Source: Monocercomonoides exilis (Eukaryota > Preaxostyla > Oxymonadida > Polymastigidae). From it: a DNA stretch of 64,000 nt. Below, piece after piece: positions 41,670 through 55,100 of this stretch. The notes beneath the pieces are model-generated. The model was not told the origin of the DNA, ran no database searches, and worked only from the letters and a program-made list of their open reading frames with translations. The position numbers and the translations under genes were made by a program. Location of the stretch: NCBI GenBank assembly GCA_001643675.2, contig LSRY02000006.1, forward strand, positions 2,501 to 66,500. Reading direction: 5' to 3'. The stretch's first letter is position 1, and every line of letters starts with the position of its first letter.

Positions 41670-43132
41670 AAAAATGGAGCACAAACGCTTGACCAGCTGC
41701 AACATCTTGTACGCCCCGCCAAGTTTCTCGCGCACTCCAGCCAAGCCCTGTCCCGCGCATCAGGGTCGCAGCAGCAGTGTTCCATTCAAAAAAGAAAAAA
41801 AAAAGCAAAAACAGCAAAAGGAAAGTGTGGAGAGAAAAAGATATCCGCAATGCACCTGCGCCGCAAAAGGAAGTCAATACCTGCTGCTCTGCCGCAAGAG
41901 TTATTGCGCGGTGTATCTTTTCAATTTCGTCAAAATGCAAAAACCTCTGGAAAAACAAAAGAAGACAAACATCCTCAAAGGTCGCAACGATGTCCATGGA
42001 ATTCAAGCGGAAATGTCCGTCTTCCACAGCCTGCAGCCCTGGAGACATCCCCGAAATCATGTGCAAACAGCCTTTTCACAATCTCACTTTTTGCTTGAAA
42101 AAGGACTTATGGCAGTCCAGAAATTGAAAAAATGCCCGTTTAAATTGACATCATCCAGAAAATATCTGATTGAAAAAACGGAAAGCTCTGGGGGGAAAAA
42201 GAACTGAATGATTGTTTGCGTTGAATTTCGAGTTTCTGGATTTTGTGAATTGCCTTTGAAACAAACAATCAAAACAAAAAATGAAAAAATTCTTCTTTTT
42301 CACTCACTTTTTTTGGAGTGCAAATATTCATCCTCCAGCGTTTTCACATTGACACATTTTGTGATTGTGAAGGAATAATCTGAAATTGAAAATATATGAT
42401 TTGAAAAAAATGAAAACTCATTCTTTTTGGTGGTTTCACTTCATTTCTCTTCTTGAAGGAAAACTGTTTGTTTGAACAAGAAAAAGAAAATGATGATATG
42501 ATTTTTGTTTCCATTCTTCCACAACAGATTCTTGTTGCCCAATGATCCTTTTCTGCAGTTTTCGCAAATGGCTCAACACAAATGCCTGAAATGTTCAATT
42601 CAAATGTTGCACAAGCACCTTTCAAATAACCTTTTGTTTGATGGCTGTCAATCCAAAACATCTGAATTTTCATGCACACTCAAAGCAGCTTCTATTGCTG
42701 AAAGCCACACAAAAAAAGAAAAACTGAAAACAGAAGGAGGTGTTTGCCATTGTTGCTTGTGCGTTGAATGCTCAAAAAAGATTCAAGTTGATCGTCAAAT
42801 CGCAATCTTTTTCTCTCCAAAATCGCATTCTCATCATCAAGCAAGCAAATGGAAACACCACATCTGAAGTGAAATGTTCTTTGACGCACATTTTATCGAG
42901 ATCAACTTTTGAACAAGCATCTATCATTCGCGTTTCTCTTTGAAGCATTCACCTTTTCATCTTTTCCATTTCCATTTCCTTTTCCTTTTCCATTTTCCTT
43001 TTTGACCTTTTGCTTGAAGCTTCCGAGCATTGAATCAAAAAAAAGGAAAGGAAAGGCTTCTGATTGCAAATGCTTGAAATGTGAAATTCCAATTTTTTCA
43101 ACATCTCCCCTTTCGTTGTGCTTCCTCATCAC
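41670..43132 (-). CDS. Candidate 5' exons of the large low-complexity gene
   Basis: The minus strand here is broken by stops but holds several coding-like blocks bounded by GT and AG. 41670-41747 gives 26 codons (EKLGGAYKMLQLVKRL) and joins in phase to the main exon. 41881-42038 gives EDGHFRLNSMDIVATFED then RFLHFDEIEKIHRAITLAA, with an in-frame 24-base GT...AG piece between. 42088-42187 gives IRYFLDDVNLNGHFF, 42308-42379 gives FTITKCVNVKTLEDEYL, and farther right FVLSHLRKLQKRIIGQQ lies near 42500-42580. The reading frame does not carry cleanly through every join I tried, so the exact exons are unresolved. The start may be the ATG near 43132. I do not recognise the domain; composition is that of an ordinary folded region, unlike the main exon. 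Confidence 0.45.
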
Positions 43133-43167
43133 CCATCTTCACTCTCCACATTTCTTTCTCACTCTTT

Positions 43168-46100
43168 TCAAAAACTCACAAAACTTGTCTCAGCATCTCC
43201 ACTTTCTTTGCTCCCACGCTTCTCCGAAACAAGTTCATAATCCACCGCATCTGACATCGTCAGCACCTGAGCAGATTCTGGGAATCGCTGGATGAACACT
43301 CGCTTCAAATCTTTCAGCGAAGGTCTTCTGCTCACATGATTCGACAGGCAATTCTTAATGATCTCCAGCAATGGTGTTTGCATCACACCATCCAACATTG
43401 GCCTCTCCCCATTCACGATCTTCTGCCCTGCCACCTCTGCCTCATAATCACCAAACGGAATCTGGAGCGTCAGGCACTCCCACAGCATCATCCCGATCGA
43501 GAATGCAACCGACTCCTTGGTTGCACCCATCTTCTTGTTGATCAGCAACTCAGGTGCCTTCCATCTCAAACACTCTTTTTTGAAGTCATCCTCATCCTCA
43601 AAGGCAGAAGAAGGCAGAGAGTCATCATCTTCGTCATTATCACTTGCAGAAGTCACAACCGTTGATGATGAGATGGATGAAGAATCTGAGTCATCATCTG
43701 ACAGTAAGTCAGAATGCATCACAATGCAGATGACCATATGCTCTGAGAACAACACAATGTGCGGGCTCAAACTGGATAATGATTGGAGAGGATTTTCCAT
43801 CTCGTCAAAGGAGTGAAGAGCTCCATTTGCCACCCAGAACAGGATCTGGGCTGCTGTCTGCTCCCTCTCCTGCAATGTGCCAATCGCCATCTCTTTTGTC
43901 TTATTCAGCCCATGAAGCAGCATGAACAGCGAATCCCTCAGATCCACAATCAGCTTCTCATGAGGTGATGAGCATGCCATTGCATCCACCAGATTCGACA
44001 TTGATGATGTGGTTGGACACATACTCTCTGATCGAACAAATGTGGATTCTGTATCTGAAGTGTCTGTGGTTGAAGTGGATGAAATGGATGGTGATGGTGT
44101 TCGCTTTCTTGTTCCCTCCTCTTCTTTTTCATCAACCTTCTCCAGCATCCATTCAGGAATCTTATCAGAGTCTCTTCCAAGGATATATTCAGTCGATCCG
44201 CTCTCAGATAGAAGATGCTCTGATGATTCCGAATGCTGCATCTGCTTCCCATACACCCTCTTCTTTATTTTTTCATCATTCCTCTTCTCTGCCTCCCTCT
44301 CTGCCCTTCTCCACTGCTCCTCAGGCGACATCTCCATCGTCACCATCTCAAACGCCTTCGGATCCTTCTTCACTGTGTCTTCCACAATTATCTCCAATTC
44401 TTCTGTTCTTCTCTTTTGCTTTCTCCATCGAACAGTTGAAATCACCGCAATTATTAGAATTATTAAAAGAACAAAGGCCATTATAATCACAATGATTGGC
44501 CATATCGATTTTCCTTCTTCACTTCCTTCAACAACTTTTTCATCTCCAACAACTTGTGTCTTACTTTTGTTCTTCAGGATGAATGACTCAGTTGCCGAGG
44601 GAGAATGGCCATCTCCAAACAAGATGCACACCCTCACTTCCGCACTCGCCTCTGCTCCCCTCACCATCTCCAATCCAGTTGTGCCATGCACTTCCTCTTC
44701 ACTCACAAATCCTGACTCACTTATCTCGTGTGTCTCCATCTGCTCCACATCCCCCACCGATGAAACAACCCGAAACGACAGGTTGCATGGCAGAAGAAGT
44801 GCACCCCTGAACACAACATCCAGAACCCCTTCCTTCTCCTCTGTCTCCACCCATCGCAGCGAGGGGATGAACAATGGCGATGCTCGCTCCTCAACAATCC
44901 CCATCAAACTGCATCCATCATTCAGAATCCAAAGGGAGGTGTTCTTCTCTTGCCCATCTCCTCCCTTCAAGCTCATGATATTCAGCTGAGCAGAATCCGA
45001 ACACAAGATGTTTCTCCGAGCTGAGGGATATTTTCCAATCGATGGGTTGTTGTTCACAAACTCTCCTTTCTCAATCGCCACATTTCCTCCACTAACCGAC
45101 AATCCTCCTTCAATGGAATTCGCAATTGATGAATCCTTGATCTTTACTGTGCAATCTGAAAAGTCCACCAATGAGCCATTCCATTTGCAAATGTTCGTTT
45201 TTTCATTCATTGATACGTTTGAGTTTATCAAAGATTTATCTCCATTGAACAAGCATGATTCTATTGAAATATCTGAGCAATGAGAAAAAGAAGCATGACT
45301 TCCAATATTTGCCTTGGATGACATATTTTCAACTGACAAGCTGTTCATTTCGATCTGATGTGAGCTGCCTTCAACATAAATGATTCCTGAGTGATCTGAT
45401 TTTCCAGTGATTGCAGAAAGCGAACCAAGAAATATCGATAGATGTTTTCGAAATTCAGAAGCTATTGAGTTTTGCTGATGAAACTGGCCGGAAACTGCAA
45501 TCACATATCCATCATCCAACTGGATATCACGAGTCGATATGTTTGCAAAAGTGCAATTTCCGCTACTGCCAGATATTTGCAGGCAGTTCTGTGAAACATC
45601 AAGCGAAGCCAACAACAAGCTGGAGCAGTTCAGAGCACCACCACTGCATTCCGCAACGCATGAACAGTCCAAAAGCGAAACTGTCACATCGAAAAGCACA
45701 CATTCTCCATCTGAGCACAAAAACGCACACTCTGCTTTGGCACGATTTAATTCGTCTGAGGTGCTGACAACCGACCTGCTCATTTCGAAAATGCCCGAGC
45801 TTATCTCCAAGAGACACAGATGGGCAAATGAATCTGAGAATGGAAGAGTGATGTTCAGCATCTCAATCTTCACCCTTTCCCACGCTCTCATCAAGCTGTT
45901 TCTCGTTGGAGCAATTCCACCAACAAGAACAATCCTTCCTCCTTCGTATGAGCGCGGCCTCATTGATACATCAGTCAGATCCACTTCTTCTTGGAGAACA
46001 CATTCCGTATCAATAACGAGCATGGGCACGTCATCAGTCACAACATGGCTGAGCCCATATCCCAGAGACAAGCAAGGCACTTTTGTGGTTCCACACTTCC

Positions 46101-49100
46101 TGCTGTTTTCACCATTCTTGTTATTTGCCGAAGAAACGAATATCATTGAGGACTGATACACCACGATGAAATCCATCAGATCAATCTCGCTCTGATGCTT
46201 GTCATCAATGCCCCAGATAGCGTTGACACGGTTGTAGTATCCCTCTCTCAGGTCCATCGCAAACTGGCTCTCATTAACTTGAGCAGAAATGTCTCTGCAT
46301 TCGATGAAGATATCCTTTCCAGTCTTTGCGCTGTTGGAGTCGAAGCTGCAGTTCTTGAACACAAACTTCAATGACCCTTCCTCTTTCGCACACAGATACA
46401 CTCCACCTCCTCTGCCAGCTGACGACGAGCATCCGCATTGAACCACATTTGAGCTGCTCAACTTAAACACCCCGTCAGACGCCAAGTTCACAAAAATCGC
46501 TCCTCCTTTCTCAGATTCGGGCGATCTGCAAAACTCGAATGTGGAGCCATTGATATCCAGTGAAAGAGGAACATTTGAAGAACTTTTGACAACACAGCTG
46601 CCATCATCTGAACGGACAACTGAGGAAAATAGTGAGCCATTCATAGAGATATGTGCTTGTTCAGTATTTGCATTTCTCTCTTGCTGCTCCACATTCACAA
46701 CACATCCGCAATCAGACGAGAGTTCCTTCACATCCATTCCATCAAAATTGCACAAGCATCCAGAGTTGATGCAAAACAAATCTTTTCTCACGCTTGCCTT
46801 CACTTTCAACTTCTTCACAAATAACTCTCCGCTATTCATCATCACAAACAACACATCTGCTCTGAATGATGCCCCTGCACTGTCTGCTGATGTTTCGAAG
46901 GAGCAGTCCTCCAGTGATAGGATGCCTTGAATATTTTTTATCACACGCACACTAGACCCTTCTTCCACTTTTCTCATCTTTAGAGCAAGATCAACCACGG
47001 ACAGCTTGTGGGAATTAGAAAAGAAGCAAATCTCATTGCTTTCATTGGCTGTCTCAAACATCAGATAAGATTCCTCTTCCAGCGCCATCTTCACTGATGA
47101 TTTTATCGTGAAATTCGAAACATCATATTGATCCGTGACTGCTGCTGCTTTATCGATGAGCATGACTTTTTCTTGTTTTGCCTGATCTATCTGGCCAAAA
47201 CCTTTCCAAAATGATCTGCATGCAATGAACTCGCTCCCACACCGCTTCACATCGAATCCAGCTGATGAAACAAACACAGTATCGCTCTTGAAGCTGATCA
47301 AGAACACAAACAAATCCACATTGCTTTGATATCTGTCGCTTCCAACAAACAGATCTGGGCTGTCCTTGAGCTGTTCATAATCGAAGGCAAATACATCCTC
47401 TGTGACTGATGCGTTCAGATCAGATGCTTGCATGAAAATGTTTTTGCCCAATGCAGCTTCATTGGCTTCAAAGACAGAGGATATGATGGATAATGGTTTC
47501 TCTTCCAATGAGTCCGTGATGTTCAAGAACATAAATCCACCCATTCCCTCCTTCGCTTCGCACGTGCACTTGCAAGCTGTTGTCTCATTTATTGCAGCGT
47601 TGTTGCTATTCGTCAAGCACACACGTAGTGCCCCTCCCTCTACACTTCCTGATGTGCACACTTTTGATATGTTACAGTTGCTGAGCTGCACCGATCCGCA
47701 TGCAACAAATGGTGTTTGGAAGGAGTGGAAAATGGAAACGTTACAGTTGAACAACAAAAGCGAACCACTTGCCATGTGCACAAGCTGATATGCAATTTCC
47801 CCTTCTCTCTTCACGTTGAATGATGAAGATTGGAAATCCAGCATGCCAGATGGTGCGTTGGATTCAAAAACAACAGTTTGGCCGTTTTCAAATGCTTGAG
47901 GCATCAAAAGTGATATTGAGTGCAATGTGAGAGACATTGTGCTGCTGAACACAGATGTTTCTTCTCCTCTTTCAATTTTCGGGTTTATAATGAGTTCTGC
48001 TGTTTTATCTGTCGAAGATGAAATCGTAAGGAATGAATGAAGATCGTATGAATCATTCACCATTGCACTCCCATTGATGCGTATCTGCCTTTCACGAGTT
48101 TCAGGAGCCAGATTTTGAAATCCTCTCCAAAGCGATTGACAAGGGTGTTCTGAGCTTCCGCAACCCAGAACATCCAACCCTGTTGGAGACACCTCCGCCA
48201 CTTCAAATTTCCCTTGTACCAAAAACAACATCAAGTTCACATTTTCGTTCTTGAAATTCACATTGTCAGTCCCCATCATTTCCACAGCGCCATTTTCTCC
48301 ATCTCCACTCAACCTTGCAAATCGCTCTGAAGTGACTGAGTTGTTCAAATCAAAACAGCTGATGAACGCATCTTTTCCAAATTTTGCCTTGTTGCTCCCA
48401 AAAGAACAATCCATTACTGAAAATGTTCTTGAATGTTGTTCTGTGAATTCAAAGAAGAATCCTCCTCCTTTCATTTCCATTTCACCAACAGTGCAGCTCT
48501 GCAAAGAAATATTTGCAAATATGAACTCTTCATTTGCACAGCCTTTCACACTCACAGCACCTCCATTTCCATTCAAATTCTCGCATGTTCCAAATTCGCT
48601 GTTTTTTGTGATAGACAACGATGCTTTGCCTGAAACACTCACCACTTGCCCATTTTCAACAACACAACTCTCTGCTCTGATGTTTCTCAGCAAAAGGTCA
48701 GATCCTTCACAACCTTGAATCAATCCATTTCCTTTGGAGCTGACATCGCTGATGTTCACATCTTCCATCTCAATAATTCCTTCAGTAACTCTTGCGATCC
48801 CTACAGATTCTACAAAACAAAGAGTGTTGATGATTACAGTTGTGAAGGATGCCTCAGCCCTTCTGCATTCAAGAAGCCAGAATTCAATCTTGGCATCTGA
48901 TCTCTCGCTCTCATCAAAGATGCAGTTTTTCAGAAACAATGTTCCTGTTTGTGCATTTATCAGCTCGCTTCTGCCTGATTGTGCGAGAAGTGCGAATCTG
49001 ATATTATTGAAGGTTAGACTGGGAGTTTCCGAACCTTCAGACAACCCAAAATGCCCATTTGTTTCGATGTTCAGCGTTGAATGCTCAGCCTTCCCCCGAA

Positions 49101-52100
49101 CAGTGAGAGACTTTCCAGCTCTGGTCACATCACGGTTCAGCTCCGTTGAACCTTGAATGTGCAGCGTAGACTGATCATCAGTCATCTTTGAGAAACCAGC
49201 GTCCATTGTTTGGCACGGATACAGATCAGTGCCACACTCAGTAGAATCTGTCCCGTTTGTTGCATCGAGAAATACAATCTCAGCATTAGATGCAAAGAGA
49301 TATCTCCGGAGCGACTCGCCATCAGGCATGCTTCCTGATGTGTCATACACCCACAGCTCCTCCTCTTCCATGTTTTCATCTGCTGATTTGTCAAACAGAG
49401 TCGGCTTAATCACCTCTCTTGGTGTTGGACAGACAATATAAATGTTCTTTCCTCTCTTTGCCTCATTCTCACTGAACTCGATCATCTTCAGCGAATATTT
49501 CGACTTCAGTGTGTTCAAAATGATATACAGCCCTCCACCAAAACCGCGATCACCAAACACTTTGCACTTTGTTGCAGTGTTCCCATCGAATAGAAAAGTT
49601 CCATAATCACCCACATCCACATGAACACATCCACCGCACATATCTTCCGAATTAGAATTGCAGGTGTCCATTGTGCAGTTTGTTATTTCGATCTTCTCTT
49701 TCTCGTTCACTCTCCCATTCATCAATCCTCCAAACCCGTTCTGTCTGCTTATCTCACTGAAAGTGCTGTTCTTCATTGTTATATTCGCTGTTCCTTCAAA
49801 GCTGAAGAAAGGACAGTTCATTTGGTTTGTGTTCTGCACTTTCGAGTTTTCCATTCCAAACTCCTGCACCGATTTCACGCTCATCATTCCCTTTTCTGAA
49901 CGAGTTGTGATATCGGTGAAATTCACATCGTTCATGTTGCACTTGACAGCATTGTTCGTTCCGCTTCCATCCAGAACAATCATCTCCACCGAGCCATATC
50001 TGGAATTCAACACTGAGAAATGCTCACATTTCAGTTCTCCTCCAAGCACTCCAATCAGACTGAACGAACATGTTAGCCCCGATGCTGCTTCCATTTCCAC
50101 TTGGCATTCTGAAAAACACAACCTTTCATTGAGGCACATAAACAGGAATGAAATTGCCTCTCCCAAAGATGAAGGATGCACAAATGATATCTGTTCGATA
50201 TTCACATCCTTGGATGTTTCGATCATTCCTCCGCTTGCTCCGCCTCCTCCAGCACCCACTCTGATTTCACTTCTGCTCTCTTTGGCTTTGATACTCATGT
50301 TTTTCGTCTTCAATTCTATCTTATCCTTAATGTTGAACGAGCTCTCCACCAAGATCACTCCACTGCTCTCTTTGATCAGACTCTCGCTGAACGGGATTGT
50401 CAGACATGGGAAATCCGCATATCCGCATTTGTAGTAGTCGATCCCAGTTCCAGACACATGTGCAGTTGAGCTCAGCTGACGAAAGAACAGAACCAAGGGG
50501 ATCACATCCCTTTTGTTGCTTCCATCAAAGCCTCCAAGCTCCTCAAAAACAGGCATGTCCTCCACAGATGTGTTGAACGAGTGTGCCAAAACTGACGCCT
50601 TTGCAACATTCTCAAGCACAGGTGCCTCTATGAATATGTTGCTTCCTCCTTTAGGAGCCAAACACAATGTGAACAGCACATTCTTGATGATCACATTTTG
50701 TGACCCTTCACTCAGCAACAACATCATCCCTCCACCATACCCTCCTTTCCCTCCATTTTCCTTCGAGCTGCATTCTTCAATGGCTGTCTCTGCAGACGAT
50801 GTGTTCCCCACCTGCACATTCCCTCCTGCTTCCACAGAAATATGCAGGCCGCCTCCGTTCCATCCTTCGCAAACACATTTTTTCATGCTTCCGCCTTCGA
50901 TTACCACACTTCCGCCATTCCCCACAGTGCATTCCACAGCACCTCCGTTGTTGCTGCTGCGCTCAATATTCTCGATATTTGTATTGTTCAAAGTCAGAGC
51001 TTGGATAAATGCTGTCTGGATTGCGACGCAGTTGGATTTGAACACTGACGTGAATGATGAATCTCTCACAGTCAGCTCTGCCGTGGAGGTGGTTGCTGTG
51101 ATCAGACTGCTTCCTGTCAGAGTTGTTGCATTTGTGATGGTTGCTTTATCAATCAGCGTTTGAGAAGAGCCACTGCAGCTCGCAATGCAAGCAGCCACAA
51201 AAGCAATGTTCTTGAAAGAGCAATCACTGATTGTGATATCTCCCGACTCTGCTGCGATCAGCGAGAAGGAATGGGATTCCACTGCTTCTTGAGGTTCAAA
51301 TTCACAATTCTCCACACGCGTGCTCCCTGATCCTTTGTGATGCATAAGCGAGGAATGTGTCTGGATTGCTGTTGGCAGCTTGAAGGCAATGCTATTTATG
51401 ATCACTGAAAAGCCCAAGGAAATACTCGAGCAAAACAAACCTGCTTCTGGTGATTTTGCACCATGCACAATCACGACGCTCCTTTCAGCCACTCCGCCGA
51501 TTGTGTATGTCTTTTCTCTATCTGCAACAACGCTTTCAGCCAGAGTGAAAAGAGGTGAAAGAACAACATTGCTTTTGCTTCCGTTCTGTCTTTTGAACGA
51601 AAATGAGACAGATCTGCATGGATAGGTATCATATCCGCAGGGTGCCACATCTTGACCCGTTTCCGATGCACACACCTCATTTGTGATGACACGATAAAAA
51701 TAGACAAGAGGTATTGCATGGACTTTGTCTGCTCCATCATATCCTCTCATAGAATCGTCTGTCAGATCTGAAGAGCCAGCAACAAACGAGAGTGTTTTGT
51801 TTGTGAGGGTATTTGTGAGATTCGGCGACTGAATGAACAAATCCTTTCCGACTGCAGCGTTGTTTGGATACTCAAGAGAAGACATTGGAGAAGCGATTGA
51901 GAACAAATCATCGCTGTCGCTGCTGCAATACAGGCATATCCCACCCCCATAACCCTTTCCCAGCAATCCTTCAGGAGCTGTGCACGAGTGAAATATGCAA
52001 TCAGAGACTGTCAGCCCACATTTTGCATCCTCTGTTCCGCATATCGCACCTCCACAGCTTTCATCTTCCTGAACAGAGCAGCTGTCGAAGGAGCAGTTCG

Positions 52101-55100
52101 TGATCATCATCGATTTGAAATTTTCGCTTGCTCCCTTCACATTTATGCAGGAGCCATTGCCACTTGTTCGAGTTTCGCTTGCAAATGAAGTATTTCTCAC
52201 TTTCAGTATTTGGCCATTGATCCATTGCACACAACAGCCATCAGCATAGCTCCCTTCCTCAAAAATACTGTTTTCGATTTCTGATGATTTTCCTGACGAT
52301 AAACGAAGAAAATCACCTTTGTTTCTCATTGTGAGCTGTTTGCATATGAGTCCATTTGCATCGATAGATGCTTCATCTCCACTCACACAAATAAGCCCAG
52401 AAGGAGCAGGCAATGACAGATCAGCTGTGAGTTGTTGAATGTGAAAATTGCTGATTGAAAAAGTCCCTTTTCTGATTTCAGCAAATGAATTTGTTAGAAC
52501 TGAATCATCATTCTCCATCTTTAACGAACAATCTGAAATTGTGAGAGATGGGCCGAGACCCACAAGAAGTGAACGAAATGAAAACTCTGGTTGGTCACAA
52601 AGCGTGAAGCAAATGTTTTGGAAGAGAGATGAAGAAGCACATGTTATGAATCCATCTCCTTCAACGGATGCAACTGGCTTGAATGAAATGGATGTGTTTT
52701 CTTGTTCACAGCAAATATTCCAAGCGAAACCATCAAGTGTCATCTCTTCGTTCCAGACAAACTGAGAATGAAGGGATAGCAATCTATCTGCAGCTGAAAA
52801 TCTCAATGATACTGCATGCTTTAATGTTGAGCACGGATAACTGACATATCCGCATCCGCTGAAATCTCTGTTGTTTGGTCCTCCCACATGCACTGGAGGC
52901 ACAAAAGTCCCGCTCAGATACAACCTCAGCGGAATCAAATACGATGGATCGTTGTTTTCGAAACCCATCAAATCGTCATCCAGCATCCCATTTCGTCCGA
53001 ATTTGATAGTATTTTCATTCACACACGTTCTCAGATTCACTGCTTCCACAAACACATTCTTCCCTTTCCAGGCATTGCATCGCTCAAATGATAGAGCATT
53101 GAGAACAAACAGTGGTTCATCTGAGCACACCTTGATATAGAGTGCACCACCTTTTCCCTTCGATTGATCATCTGTTGGAACATAACATTCATTGAAGTCA
53201 ACAGCAACATCCTGCCCAACAGTGAACATGCTGTCTTTTTTCAGAGCAACAAACATGGCTCCTCCGTTCCCCTGTTGACAGCTGCAGTTCCTGAAAGTCA
53301 CATTGTTGAATCTGAAAATCTCTTGCTCATCAACCTCCATCTCCATAATACCTCCATTTCCACTTTTCCGAGAGATACTTTCCATCAGCACATTCTTCAT
53401 TCCCAACTGTTCTGGAGCTTGGAATGCAATGAGAGGCAAAGAATCCACAGCTATTTCGGATATCATGCAGCTTGATAAGCCAAGATAACCATTTTGAACA
53501 TTGAGCAAAGAAACAGAATGAACAACATTATTGCTTGCAGAAGATCCAAAAATGAGGATGTTTTCGAGTTGAATCCTTCCCTGTGGATGTGCCAGAGCAG
53601 CCAATGAATAAGGAACAATCAGCGAGGAGGATGGTGGTTCAATCTCCACACTCACATTTGTCAAGCAAAGAGAGCCGCTTGACAAAACAATCACGGAGGA
53701 GGCACTTTGCGGAACTTGCGAGGTGCTGATCACTGTGGAATCCTTTCCATCTCCCTTCATTGTGACCGTCATCTCTCCGATATTCAGTACTTCAGGTTGA
53801 AATTTTGCTTGCAACATGTTCACAAGGCCAGTTCGTAACTCTTGAAGCCGAGAAAGGCTGTATTCCAATGAATTGCACGGTGTTGACAATGCACTTAATC
53901 CGCACCCCTCTACGTCTGTTCCTCCTGTTTTTGAATATAACATCGTTCCTTGTGGAATCCAACTGTTGAATTCCTTGCTTTCTGATGTTCCCATGAAATA
54001 CACTCTCTTTGCAGGAGTTGTTGAAAATGAATATGCAAATGGATTGGGGATGTTGAATGAAGAATACAGCCAACAGTCATGTCCGTGATTATCCCCACTT
54101 GTGTTGTTGTGGAAAAATAAGAAAAGGAACCTTGGAGGGGTTGAAACCCAACTTTTTTGGCATTGCATAAAAAGAGCTCCACTTCCTAATTCACAATGAA
54201 AATCACTCCAAAAGCAGTTGCTGTAATACAGATTTTTTGGTGCTGGGTCAAAATAATTACTGCCATTTGCACTTGTGTTCCTACCAATAAAAAGGCAAGA
54301 TTCAATTATTGCGTTGTTCATTAAACTTTGCATCTGATAAAATCGAATATCATGTCCCCAAGATCGTGCAATGTTCCCAAAATATGTGCATTTTTCAATA
54401 ACAACTGTATCTGTCATGGATGTGAAGTATGTTCCTCCTCCAAAGCTGGCAGTATTATTTTCAAAATAGCAATTTGAAATTAAACTAAAAAGGGATTGAT
54501 TTATGAAAATTGCTCCGCCATCTTGCTTTGCGTTACATGAAAAAAAGCTACACTTCACAACTGACAGCGTCAATGATGATCCAACGCAGTATATTCCTCC
54601 ACCTCTTATGTTTACTTCATCGTTTGCAATGCACTTTTCAAAAATTGAGTTTTTAAACGAAACTTCTCCAATGTAATACCTTTGAGATGTATTGTAACGA
54701 GTTGGTTCATTTTTTGTGCGGAAGCATTTTGAGAATGTTGAATTAGAAGATGCAAAGTTGCTAGATGAAGGTGAATTGATGGAGCAAGAAATACCATCAT
54801 AGAAGACATCCTCAACGCTTGAAAAGACACAAGAGGAAAAAGAAGTTGAGTATAAGCCGTTTTTGTGTTTCGCTTCATTTCTGTCATACGATTCGGTGAT
54901 GTTTGAAAGCAGGCATCTTTGCATCGATGCTTGTGTATCACTTTCAGTGCATAACAAAGGAGCATTCAATATTTCTGCAGATGACAGAATTGAATCAGAG
55001 ATTGATATGATACACGGACAACAGGACAAGGACGGAGAAGAAGAAGATGCATGCAACGAAGATGATACAAAATAAAGTGAATTGGAAACGGATGATAATT

